Below, in pieces: positions 1 through 9,892 of a stretch of 64,000 nucleotides of DNA (the first letter of the stretch is position 1; each line of letters begins with the position of its first letter). The DNA comes from Ascaphus truei. Its lineage: Eukaryota > Chordata > Amphibia > Anura > Ascaphidae. The translations under genes were made by a program, and so were the position numbers. The DNA is taken from positions 1 to 64,000 of the forward strand of contig WSYH01001252.1 of NCBI GenBank assembly GCA_036426205.1, given 5' to 3'. The notes under the pieces were generated by a model. The model was not told the DNA's origin. It searched no databases and saw only the letters and a list, made by a program, of their open reading frames with translations.

Positions 1-254
1 ACTGTGTGTCCCGCACCCCACGCTGCGTGCTGCAGTACTGTGTTCCCCCGCCCCACGCTGCGTGCTGCAGTACTGTGTTCCCACACCCCACGCTGCGTGC
101 TGCAGTACTGTGTGCCCCGCACCCCACGCTGCGTGCTGCAGTACTGTGTTCCCCCGCCCCACGCTGCGTGCTGCAGTACTGTGTTCCCCCGCCCCACGCT
201 GCGTGCTGCAGTACTGTGTCCCGCACCCCACGCTGCGTGCTGCAGTACTGTGTT
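1..254. repeat. 34-36 bp tandem minisatellite, 7 copies
   Basis: Seven head-to-tail copies of a unit built round CACGCTGCGTGCTGCAGTAC. The core starts recur at about 21, 56, 91, 127, 162, 197 and 231, so the period is 34-36 bp. The array probably continues to the left of the window. The open frames through it are repeats of the same short peptide in three frames and are not genes. It ends abruptly where L1 coding sequence begins. Confidence 0.95.
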
Positions 255-970
255 CCCGTGTCAGATACCTGGGAATAAACCTAGAGGCAGACCCGTCTAG
301 ATTATATCACAATAATAATAACCATATAATTTAAAAAATCCTAGAGGAACTAAGATCTTGGATGTCATTTCTACTGTCCTTTTTTGGCAGGGGACGCGTC
401 ATTAAAATGATTTTGTGTGCAAGATTGCTATATTCATTACAATGACCTGGAGAACGGAAAGGAAGAAGAGAAAAGGTATAAAATGCCAAGATCACATATC
501 ATCATCAACAACAACAACAAAAGGAATTGTCTGAGAAATACGATCTCCCAGAAAAACACGTTTTTTCCACACATACAAATAATAGATTACAGCAGAAAAG
601 TACAAGATCACGACAAATATATACTACACAATGACAACTATTTAACTCAGGACAAAACAACTAGATACTGTACCCCCTACAGAGATATATAAGCTGATCA
701 GAGATCAAGAAATGAAAGAAGAAAAAAAACAATAACAGAAACCTGAGATCTTGGCAACAAGATTTCGAGGAAGTTTCAACTTTGGAAGAATTAGTGATGG
801 GCTATGTGAGAACGTGTAAATTAATAACCTCACATAACTGGATGGAGATGCAATTTAAAATTATCCACAGAGCTTACATCCCTTTCAATAGACAAATAAA
901 GAACGTTGAAAGCACACTCATCAGTGTATACCCTTGGGTAATAAGTATAAAAGAAATAAGTCAAAACCAA
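255..970 (+). pseudogene. Tx1-like L1 LINE ORF2 relic, 3' part (left half)
   Basis: Translating across stops and frame changes gives the region after the reverse transcriptase of Tx1-type L1 ORF2. RYLGINL lies near 262, FFGRGRVIKM near 382, and the HNWMEMQFKIIHRAY block near 835-880. Several stops and frame changes show it is dead. Its continuation, with CPKCGKIK, resumes at about 3109 on the far side of a CR1 insertion. Confidence 0.7.
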
Positions 971-3108
971 TGTGGCTAAATACAGTAAACAGGTAGGGGA
1001 GGAAATGGACAAGAAGAGGAAGGCGTTTAGATTCTTTAAGTCAGAAGGGACGGAGACACCGTATCAGAATTATAAGGAATGTAACAAAAATTGCAAAAGG
1101 GCAATTAAATTAGCAAAAATGGATAATGAAAAAAGGATTGCAATAGAAAGTAAAATCAACCCTAAAATGTTCTTTAAGTACCTTAATAACAAAAACATGA
1201 GAAAAGAAAATATAGGATCCTTTCAGTGTGAGATGGGTAGGCAGATTATTGGAGATAAGGAAAAAGCTGAGGTATTAAACAAATTCTTTGCCTCTGTGTT
1301 TACCAGGGAAGAATCAAGTTCAATAGTAGTGCCGCAGGAGGAAGCCACAACCTCCATATTAATGACCAATTGGTTAACTGAGGAAGAAGTTCATAAGCGA
1401 CTTGAAAAAAATTTAAGTAAATAAGGCACCTGGCCCCGATGGCATACATCCAAGAGTTCAAGGAGCTAAGCTCAGTAATAGCCAAACCATTACATTTAAT
1501 ATTCAAGGACTCCATTTCCACAGGCTCGGTACCACAAGATTGGCGTAAAGCAGATGTGGTGCCTATATTTAAAAAGGGAGCTAGATCACAACCAGGGAAT
1601 TACAGACCTGTAAGCCTGACTTCAATAGTGGGAAACTACTTGAAGGTTTAATACGGGATAATATTCAGGAATACCTAATGGATAACAAAATTATTAGTAA
1701 TAGTCAGATGGATTTATGAAGGATAGATCATGCCAAACTAACCTTATTTGTTTGGGTAATGCAGTTGATGTGGTCACTTCTTAGATTTTGCAAAAGATTT
1801 TGATACAGTTCCACACAAGAGGTTGGTGTACAAAATAAAGCAAATTGGACTCAGTAATGTATGCACCTGGATTGAAAACTGGTTGAAGGATAGACAACAG
1901 AGGGTTGTCATAAATGGAACTTTTTCAGGTTGGGCTAGGGTCGTCAGTGGAGTACCTCAAGGATCGGTACTGGGATCCCTGCTTTTTAACTTGTTTATTA
2001 ATGACCTTGAGGTTGGCATCGAGAGCAATGTCTCCATCTTTGCTGTTGATACTAAATTGTGTAAGGTAATAGAATCAGAGCAAGATGTAATTTCTCTCTC
2101 GAAGGACTTGGAGAGACTGGAAACATGGGCAGGTAAATGGCAGATTAGGTTTAATATAGATAAATGTAAGGTTATGCATTTGGGAAGCAAGAATAAACTG
2201 GCGACTTACACATAAAATGGAGATATATTGGGGGAATCCTTGATGGAGAAGGATTTAGGAGTGCTTTTAGACAGCAGGCTTAGCAATTGTGCCCAAAGTC
2301 ATGCAGTAGCTGCAAAGGCAAACAAGATATTATCTTGCATTAAACGGGCAATGGATGGAAGGGAAGTAAACATAATTATACCCCTTTACAAAGCATTAGT
2401 AAGACCACACCTTGAGTATGGAGTACAATTTTGGGCACCACTCCTTAGAAAAGACATTCTGGAACTAGAGAGTGCAGAGAAGAGCCACCAAATGAATAAA
2501 GGGGATGGACAATCTATCTTATGAGGAGAGGCTAGCTAAATTAGATTTATTTACATTACAAAAGAGGCGTCTCAGAGGGGATGTGATAACTATATACAAA
2601 TATATTCGGGGACAGTACAAGGAGCTTTCAAAATAACTATTCATCCCACGGGCAGTACAAAGGACTCGGGGCCATCCCTTAAGGTTGGAGGAAAGAAGAT
2701 TTCACCAGCAACAAAGGAAAGGGTTCTTTACAGTAAGGGCAGTTACAGTGTGGGGTTCATTACCCATGGAGACTGTGATGGCAGATACAATAAATTTGTT
2801 CAAAAAAAGGTTGGTCATCTTTATAGAAAGGAAAGGTATACAGGGATATACCAAATAAGTATACATGGGAAGGATGTTGATCCAGGGAGTAATCCGATTG
2901 CCAATTCAAGGAGTCAGGAAGGAATTTATTTCCCCTTATGAGATATCATTGGATGATATGTCACAGGGTTTTTTTGTTTGCCTTCCTCTGGATCAATAAG
3001 GAAGTATAGATATAGGATAAAGTATCTGTTGTCTAAATTTAGCATTGGTTGAATTTGAGGGACGTACGTCTTTTTTCAACCTCATCTTCTATGTAACTAT
3101 GTAACTAT
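970..3108 (+). pseudogene. CR1-superfamily LINE, reverse transcriptase relic with 3' tail
   Basis: Consecutive frames give the order expected of CR1-type ORF2: a basic pre-RT segment ending EKAEVLNKFFASVFT (972-1424), then VPQDWRKADVVPIFKKG and NYRPVSLTS (1439-1651), then GVPQGSVLGSLLF and the catalytic box (1823-2215), then DLGVLLDSRL and PHLEYG (2228-2524). The F-A-D-D catalytic box reads F-A-V-D, so one catalytic aspartate is lost, and at least four frame breaks exist. The 3' end carries ATGTAACT octamer repeats at about 3090-3108, the type of short terminal repeat CR1 relatives leave. Inserted into the L1 relic. 5' truncated: no endonuclease seen. Confidence 0.85.
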
Positions 3109-3285
3109 GAAACAGACACAAACAAGTGCCCAAAATGTGGCAAAATTAAGGCAGTGAACATTGCCTCCGGTCCTGTGACAGAATATTTCATTTTTGGAAT
3201 CGGGTTCTAGAGTACATAGCAAAAGTAACTTAATTGTCCTGGGAGAAACATCAATTCCAATGTTGTTTGCTTACACAGAACCATG
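3109..3285 (+). pseudogene. Tx1-like L1 ORF2 relic (right half, C-terminal cysteine motif)
   Basis: Directly after the CR1 tail the frame gives TDTNKCPKCGKIKA, the cysteine-rich C-terminal motif of L1 ORF2, then after a frame change FWNRVLEYIAKVT. This completes the L1 copy interrupted at 970. Confidence 0.7.
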
Positions 3286-3549
3286 ATGTAAGGGTTCCAG
3301 TCCAGGCTTTGGCTGGAACCTGCCCTTACCTGGCTGCTGTGGGCATCTTGCTTGCTGGCAAGCCTCCTCCTGAACTTTGTTATCGGCTGCACCTGTTCAA
3401 GGGCTGAAAAAGCAGCCAGTGCCTCCAGCCCCAGCCTGAGCATTGTATACGTTTCCCTGTGTTCCTGGCCATCTTGGGTTCCCGTTCCTGAGCTTTCCTT
3501 GTTTGTGAGCCTTCCCTGTTCCTGAGGCTAGAATGTTGGCGTGAGCCTT
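3286..3549. other. Non-coding flank with CCTGTTCC-type repeats; target of gypsy insertion
   Basis: No gene. Short imperfect repeats of GTTCCTGAGGCTAG type occur here and again in 10990-11100, so the LTR element landed inside one repeated tract. The last five bases (3545-3549, GCCTT) are the left target-site duplication. Confidence 0.6.
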
Positions 3550-4189
3550 TGTGACGGGGAGGAAAGGGTTAATACCTGATTTGCCATGCATTACTGTTGT
3601 TGCCCTGTCCCTGCCATTTTTATTCCCCATGTGCAGGCCATTCCCTGTCTGCGAGGGTAAAAGACAAGATGCATTGCTTGCGATAGCCTCTAACCAACAC
3701 ATGATAGCAGATCTTAAATGTAAGGCAGGATGTATTTTTTTTGTAAGTCAAAGCTGGAATGACTTGGACCTCCAGCTGTGATATGGGTGAATGAGCTTCG
3801 GTATTTTTATGACCAAGCCTCAAAGGGCTGTAATTATTTTTATGATGGAGCCTCAAAAGGCTCCCACAGATTTAGAGTCCCCCTGTCTAAAAGAGTGTCA
3901 ATTATGACAAGACCCAGAGGCCCATAATGTATACAATACTGGCATACTGATGCACAGCAGATGTCAGGCTAGTGACACCTTTAAGTGAAAAATCAGACTT
4001 AGTGGCCCCAAGTTATGGGTGTAGCCCAGGTATGCTAAGTGGCCTGGGCGTCAACCTGACCCATGCGCCCTGCCCACCGGACAGCCCTTTTGACCGGTCT
4101 TATGAACTGTGGGTCACTTGGCTATTCGTCGTTTTTTTTGTTCCCACGAGGGGATTGGATCCACATGTTAAAGATATCTTTGGGCAGTC

Positions 4190-4196
4190 TATAAAT
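4190..4196 (+). promoter_or_regulatory. TATA-like box in 5' LTR
   Basis: TATAAAT, conserved in the 3' LTR at 10621-10627. It lies about 280 bp upstream of the AATAAA signal, as expected for U3/R of an LTR promoter. Position is the only support. Confidence 0.5.
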
Positions 4197-4468
4197 GTGG
4201 CTTCCCAATTATTCCAAGTGTGATTCCTGAATTTTAATCCATGATGTAAAGATGCAAGATTTTGTTCCAGTACAACAGCAACCAGTCCAGGAGTGAAGGG
4301 GTTAACAACCACATAACCACAGGACTTTTAAAACCAAGGCTGCATTTCTTGCACTGGCAAGCAAAGGACCATTTCTTTCGTTCCAAGGACAATTTATTTC
4401 GTTTCCTGATCCCAGTGAGGGTGGTTTTAAGTGTGTTCTGCAGATGTTGTGTGTTTGTCTATAAAGGA

Positions 4469-4474
4469 AATAAA
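4469..4474 (+). promoter_or_regulatory. Polyadenylation signal in LTR
   Basis: AATAAA, conserved in the 3' LTR at about 10900-10905, where it would act to end the element's transcript about 85 bp before the LTR end. Confidence 0.5.
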
Positions 4475-4572
4475 TAACAATTTATTTTGCAACTTGTTCT
4501 GTTCAATCAAGTACCCAGAAATATAAATGTGTTGATAAAAGTTGATGTCATCGTGACAAGCTTTTAAAAAAC

Positions 4573-4590
4573 TGGTGGCAGCGGTGGGAT
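4573..4590 (+). promoter_or_regulatory. Primer-binding site, tRNA-Leu type
   Basis: TGGTGGCAGCGGTGGGAT lies 14 bp after the 5' LTR. Its reverse complement ends CCGCTGCCACCA, which fits the acceptor end of vertebrate tRNA-Leu plus CCA. It would prime minus-strand DNA synthesis. Confidence 0.75.
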
Positions 4591-4743
4591 ACTGATTGAA
4601 CCTATTTTGCAGTTTCCTGCGGACTCTGTAATATAGTGAGGACCTTGTAGCTTGCAAGCTCCTCAGACAAGTAGCAACTGACACACACTTCTAAAGAGCA
4701 CGAGAGACTTCACTGTTCCCTTCACCCATACGCCGAAGGCACC

Positions 4744-5750
4744 ATGAGCGATCGCTCAGGAAGGTTCAGGTCATGGACCAGAGAGAAAGTCGTGGAGAGA
4801 TGTGCGGGGTATGGCTTACCGACAGATGGGCGGTCGAAGGCACAACTGGAGGAGGATTTGGAGCATCATGAGGACCGCAGGGTCCTACCAGAGGGGCAAG
4901 TCCCCGTAGCTGCTGTGTTGGCTGACGCTATTCAGCCCGGAGTGCAGGAGGTCCCTCCAACTCCGGGGCTGCAAGGACATGAGGAGAGTGCTAGTGACCC
5001 CCCGGTCATGGGTGGCTTGGCGCCACGGGTTGCGGACAAGGTAGCAGCTGCGGCTGCCGAGCGTGCCGTCCCTGGGCTCACTACACTTCTGGCTACATGG
5101 GGAACGGGTGTTAGCACTGCGGAGCGGATACGGCTCCTGACAGCAGTGCTCGGAAGAACCCACAACTCCTACCTTGCAAACGGGGAACAAGGTCTTTCCC
5201 GGGCGGATCATCACAGCTTCAGCAAGTTCGTGGATGGCACAGATGACCTCGATGCGTTCCTGAATGACTTCGAGACGCAGTGTTCCCGGTTCCGAATTCC
5301 AAGAAGGGACTGGGTGGTCAGACTGCGACCACTGTTATCTGGCAAAGCCAAACGGACTGTGATGGGTATTCCACGCGTGGATGCCGATGACTATGGTCAT
5401 GTGAAAAGCAAGCTGCTAACCCAGTATGCCCTGACCCCAGAATCTTACAGGGGCAAGTTCCGGACGGGGGTAGTACTCCCCGGAGAGTCACACAGCACCT
5501 ATGCTAGTAGGATGGCTTTGCACGGGACTCAGTGGGTGGAGGGGAATGGGGTTACAACATTCCATACCCTGCTGGACTTATTCTTTCAAGAGCAGCTGCT
5601 GCAGCAGCTTCCCACAGATGTGAGGGGATGGGTCTATGACCATAAACCTCAGACCTATGAGGATGCAGCGAGAATGGCAGATGAGTATGTGGCCAGCCGA
5701 GTTGCAATGAAGGACCCTGTAGCACCCAAAGGAGCGGCCGTGCGGCCCAG
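4744..5750 (+). pseudogene. gag: gag (capsid region) of Gmr1-like element
   Basis: Opens at ATG 4744 after a non-coding leader and reads about 335 residues before the true frame is lost near 5725-5751. Residues 11-40 (WTREKVVERC..GLPTDGRSKAQLEEDL) resemble a SAP motif. Residues about 160-316 form the capsid-like part, and 277-316, with LLDLFFQEQLLQQLP and GWVYDHKPQTYEDAA, resemble the SCAN domain, known to derive from gag of this retrotransposon lineage. The downstream zinc knuckle continues in the -1 frame; no proper slippery heptamer is seen, so the shift is more likely an indel. Expected role: assembly of the particle that packages element RNA. Confidence 0.85.
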
Positions 5751-6786
5751 GGCGCTAAGACTACCCCTCCGTGGACACACCAGCCTGCGGCAGCAAACAC
5801 CGCACCCAAGGCTGCAGAGTTCATGCATGAGAGGCGGTGTTACACTTGCAACAAGGTCGGGCATCTCAGGCCAGACTGTCCGGACCGGGACCGGTCCAAG
5901 GGACCCCATCAGGGGCAACGCTCACCAGCTGCGAGGCCGGTCACCCATGTGCGACTGGCACACACAGAGGAGCCAAGCACAGTCGTGGAACCAGCCCACA
6001 GAGGGATGCCCAGCGGAGAGACTGCACTTGCCACCTCAGGACCAGCAGTGGAGAGCGGGGGACATCAGGTTGCTCCAGTCGGGATGCAGCCCAACGATGT
6101 CCGGCAGAAGCATCTGCGGAAGGTGACCATCGGAGACCGGCAGGCGGACAGCTTGCTAGACTCTGGTGCCACCGTGACTCTGGTTCGCCTTGATATGGTG
6201 CGGCCAGAGGATTTGCTCCCGGGCACCGGGATGCAAGTGACCATGCCAGACGGAGGACCGCGGTCACTCCAGGTTGAGCGGGTCTTTTTGGACTGGGGTG
6301 CCGGACGTGGCATGAGGGAGGTGGGGGTTTTGCCTGGGTTAGATGCTGAGGTTTTGCTGGGTAACGACCTAGGACACGTTACCTGTGTTTTTACCACTGA
6401 GCTGGCACCTGTTGCAGCGATCACCAGGAGCCAGTCAGCAAGGATCGCAGCAGAACCAGCCCCTGTCCCCCTGCATTTGGGACCTACAGTTCCAGTAGTC
6501 TCTGCAGAGACCAGACAGGTAAGCCAGACTCAATCGCTTTCTGACACTGACTTACTTTTCCCTGTACTTGTTCCCTGTCCCCCTGACTCAGATGTGACTG
6601 GGGGGTGGCCAGAGTTAGGTGCCCAGTTTAGGGATGCAGTGCGATCTGATCCCAGCTTGGAGGGCATGAGACTGCGGGCGTCCGAGTCTAAGCCAAGCAA
6701 GGGGTCTGATTACTTCTTGTGGCACCGCGGGCTCCTATACAGAGAGCAAGGGACCACCGGGTTAGATGAGGTATGGACGGGGAAGA
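5751..6786 (+). pseudogene. pro: gag zinc knuckle and aspartic protease region
   Basis: In frame 3 a CX2CX4HX4C knuckle (CYTCNKVGHLRPDC, 5838-5879) follows the capsid part and binds nucleic acid in this family. About 95 residues later comes LLDSGATVTLV (about 6153-6185), the D-S/T-G catalytic motif of a retropepsin, and LLGNDL (about 6355-6372) corresponds to its C-terminal conserved motif. The frame is open through to the retroposon at 6787, which cuts the linker before integrase. The frame shared by knuckle and protease suggests a gag-pro fusion read without a stop. Confidence 0.85.
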
Positions 6787-7199
6787 CAAGGAAAAGGGAG
6801 ACCAAAAAGCGCACCAGCACAAACGGAGCAGGAAGAACCCAAGACAAAAAATGATTAAAAGGGCACTTTAATGTGGCAAAAGACCCATCCAATGCATTTC
6901 GAACGTCGCAGCGTTCTTTTTCAAGCTTTTTGGTCTCCTTTTTCCCTGTATTGCATTGAGTAGCTGCACAGCCTGCCTGCCTGCCCTACCAGGATGTGAG
7001 TATTTGCATATTTTTCAGGGGAACCTGCCAATGAGTCATATGGTGAGTGGGTTGCACCACACACCACCTGTCTTCAGGAGGATAGTACCCATTATATGAC
7101 ACAATAGGTACTATATCAATTGTTAGTACCCTGGTACAGTGGTCTGGCTTATTATCATTTTGAGATATACCTGCATTTGAGCGCTTCAGCTATTTTCCA
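6787..7199. mobile_element. 413 bp retroposon inserted in pol
   Basis: Flanked by an exact 15 bp duplication, TATGGACGGGGAAGA (6772-6786 and 7200-7214). The insert holds an internal inverted repeat (GGGAGACCAAAAAGC near 6797 against GCTTTTTGGTCTCC near 6926) and ends CATTTGAGCGCTTCAGCTATTTTCCA. Its 3' end matches a 71 bp insert in the 3' LTR, which also has a 15 bp duplication. Shared 3' ends, different 5' ends and long target duplications point to LINE-driven retroposition. No coding region or poly(A) tail. Family not recognised. Confidence 0.85.
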
Positions 7200-8310
7200 T
7201 ATGGACGGGGAAGAGACAGCTAGTGGTACCCCGGGAATATAGGCAGCAGTTGTTGCGGGTAGCCCACTCCATTTCACTAGCGGGGCATCAGGGGGTCGCT
7301 AGGACGCGAGCCCGGCTGTTGCAGCGTTACTACTGGCCGGTGGCATCCAGTGAAGCGGCAGAGTTCTGCCGATCCTGTGATGCCTGCCAGCGAGTAGGTA
7401 AGGCGGGTGACCGTGTGAAGGCACCCCTGAACCCGTTACCGGTAATAGGGGAACCCTTTCAGCGGGTAACTATGGACCTCGTGGGACCCCTCATGGTTCC
7501 CAGTTGGTCAGGAAAGCGCTACATTCTCACGGGGTGGATTTTGCCACCCCGTACCCTGAGGCGGTAGCGCTTGCCAGTATTGATGCTAGGGCAGTAGCTA
7601 AAGCTCTGTTAGCCATTTTTTCTAGGGTAGGTTTCCCTAGTGAGATCCTAACTGATCAGGGGTCGCAGTTCATGAGTGAATTGCTCCAGTGTCTCTGGGA
7701 GGCGTGCGGGGTGAAGCACCAGCGCACGACCCCTTACCACCCCCAAACCAACGGACTATGTGAGAGGTTCAATGGTACCCTGAAGCAGATGCTGCGAACA
7801 TTTATAGAGGCAGAGGGAAAAGACTGGGAGATTCACCTGCAGCATTTGCTGATTGCATACCGAGAGGTACCACAAGAATCCACAGCCTTCTCTTCCTTTG
7901 AGCTGCTATATGGTCGCAAGGTACGTGGACCTCTGGGACCTATTCCGTGAGGGATGGGAAGGGGAGACTACCACTACTGATGCTTCTGTGCTTCAGTATG
8001 TGATAGATCTCAGAGACCTGTTAGAGATGCTCATGGGGTTGGCACAGGACAACCTTAGGGCTGCTCAGACCAAGCAGAAGACTTGGTATGATCAGAATGC
8101 CCGTAGCAGAGAGTTCATCCCAGGACAGCAGGTACTTGTTCTCAAGCCCATTCGGGAGAACAAATTAATGGCTGCCTGGTCGGGACTGTATCCGGTACTG
8201 CGAAAGATGAACGAGTGCAACTATGTTGTACAGGTAGATGCTGAGACAGGGAGAAATAAGACTTATCACATCAACACGCTGAAGGAGTACATAGCGCCGA
8301 GTGTGGCATC
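7200..8310 (+). pseudogene. Integrase of Gmr1-like element
   Basis: H..H and CRSCDAC (7270-7390) form the HHCC zinc domain. The catalytic triad is visible as MDLVGP (about 7471), LTDQGSQF (about 7648) and the E in YHPQTNGLCERFN (about 7735-7770). A GPY/F-like module, WSGLYPVL, lies near 8177. Frames break near 7530 and near 7930. It precedes RT in the element, opposite to most Ty3/gypsy elements. Role in the family: insertion of the cDNA into host DNA. Confidence 0.9.
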
Positions 8311-9090
8311 GGTGCTGGCCATTTGCAGCCCACCGATGGGGGATCCGGCGAGCAATGCTCTGCCTGATCTCCTGGGGGAGGCTAGGCAGGGAGGTACCAT
8401 AGAGCAGGTTGAGATAGGGGCTCAGCTGAGTGTCAGGCAGAGAGCAGAAGCCAGGGCTATGCTAGAGAAGTATAGGGCTCTGTTTTCAGACAAGCCAGGG
8501 AAGACACACATTGCAGAACACTCAGTGTTGACAGGGGATCTGAGACCTCTACATAAGCACGCTTATAGAGTGTCAGCAGAGGTGAAGGGCAGTATAGAGA
8601 GGGAGGTAGAAGAGATGCTGGCCCTAGGGGTAATTGTACCGTCCCAGAGCCCTTGGGCTTGTCCGGTAGTCCTAGTGCCTAAGAAGGACGGAACCACCCG
8701 GTTCTGTGTGGACTACCGGCAGCTCAATGTGGGCACGGTGTCAGATGCCTACCCCATGCCCCGCATGGATGAGTTGTTAGATGAACTCGCGGGGGCAAGG
8801 TATCTGACGACTATGGATCTCAGTAAAGGGTACTGGCAGATCCCTTTGACCCAGGAGGCTAGAGAGAAGTCTGCATTTATTACCCAAAGTGGCCTCTATG
8901 AATTTCTAGTGATGCCATTCGGGATGAAAAATGCACCGGCTACCTTTCAACGCCTGGTCAATCGCTTGCTGGAGGGTATGCAAGGGTTTGCAAGGGCTTG
9001 CAAGTGCATACCTGGACGACATTGCTGTCTTTAGTAATTTGTGGGACTCACACTTAGTGCATGTAGCTGCGGTGCTAGCCAGGATTCACG
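8311..9090 (+). pseudogene. Reverse transcriptase of Gmr1-like element
   Basis: Conserved RT blocks run in order: VVLVPKKDGTTRFCVDYRQL (about 8665-8724), MDLSKGYWQIPL (about 8815), FLVMPFGMKNAPATFQR (about 8902) and the catalytic YLDD (about 9008-9020). YLDD lies one frame away from the upstream part, after a short duplication built on TGCAAGGGTTTGCAAGGGC near 8977, and a second shift occurs near 9090. Catalytic residues are otherwise kept. Confidence 0.92.
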
Positions 9091-9840
9091 TTGAAACCCA
9101 CCAAGTGCTTAGTAGTGATGGCAGAGGTATTGTACCTAGGGCACAGAGTGGGTGGCGGGCATCTTAAGCCAGAACCAGCTAAGGTGGAAGCTATAGTGCA
9201 GTGGCCCGTTCCCAAAACCAAGAAGCAAGTCATGGCTTTCCTAGGCACCGCAGGCTACTACAGAAAGTTTGTCCCTCGGTATAGCGTCATTGCCAAACCC
9301 CTGACTGACTTGACCCAGAAGCGACAGTCTGTGCTGGTACTCTGGTCTCCTGCCTGTGAGGTCTCGTTTCAGGCATTAAAGACTGCACTAGCCAACGCTC
9401 CTATACTTGCTGCTCCAGACTATGAAAAAAAGTTCCTGGTGCAGACTGATGCCTCAGACTTTGGCATTGGTGCTGTACTCAGCCAAGTGGCGGAGGAGGG
9501 CGATGAGCACCCTGTAGTATATCTAAGCCACAAACTGCTGCCCAGAGAGGTGGCATATGCCACCATTGAGAAGGAGTGTCTGGCTATAGTGTGAGCTCTA
9601 AAGAAGTTACAGCCTTATTTGTATGGCAGACATTTCACAGTAATAACTGACCACAATCCTTTGAGTTGGTTACAGAGGGTGTCGGGGGAAAATGCTAAAC
9701 TTTTGCGCTGGAGTCTTGCCTTACAGGAGTGAAACTTCACCATACAGCATAGGAAGGGAAGTGAGCATGGTAATGCTGATGGCCTTTCCCGCCAGGACAG
9801 CCCTCAGGACTTACTAACTTCAAGAGCTGGCAGGTCAGCC
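9091..9840 (+). pseudogene. RT connection and RNase H domain
   Basis: KQVMAFLGTAGYYRKFVP begins near 9223. RNase H residues appear as VQTDASDFGIGAVLS (about 9438), the E of EKECLAIV (about 9570), ITDHNPLSW (about 9645) and GNADGLSR (about 9770). A TGA at 9592-9594 and another near 9730 interrupt it. It removes RNA from the RNA/DNA hybrid in the family. Coding ends before the polypurine tract, with no further gene. Confidence 0.9.
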
Positions 9841-9880
9841 CAGCCACCGGACGGGGTGGTCAGGGCAGTCCCTGTATCTT

Positions 9881-9892
9881 GAGTGGGGGAGG
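9881..9892 (+). promoter_or_regulatory. Polypurine tract
   Basis: The purine-rich run GAGTGGGGGAGG (interrupted by a single T) abuts the 3' LTR start at 9893, the standard site of plus-strand priming. Confidence 0.75.

Larger units (their letters stand above)
3550..4558 (+). repeat. 5' LTR (1009 bp)
   Basis: Starts TGTGACGGGG, ends ATCGTGACA. It matches 9893-10989 over its whole length apart from scattered substitutions and an 86 bp insertion event in the other copy. It holds a TATA-like box and a polyadenylation signal (listed separately). The start at 3550 is fixed by the target duplication and the TG..CA ends. Confidence 0.95.

Noticed and set aside
1..254. Possible CRISPR-like array at the window start
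   Set aside because: Contiguous minisatellite with no spacers; the genome is vertebrate.
5725..5755. Programmed -1 frameshift between gag and the zinc knuckle
   Set aside because: No X-XXY-YYZ heptamer in the right phase, and the knuckle is normally part of gag in the same frame. An indel is simpler.
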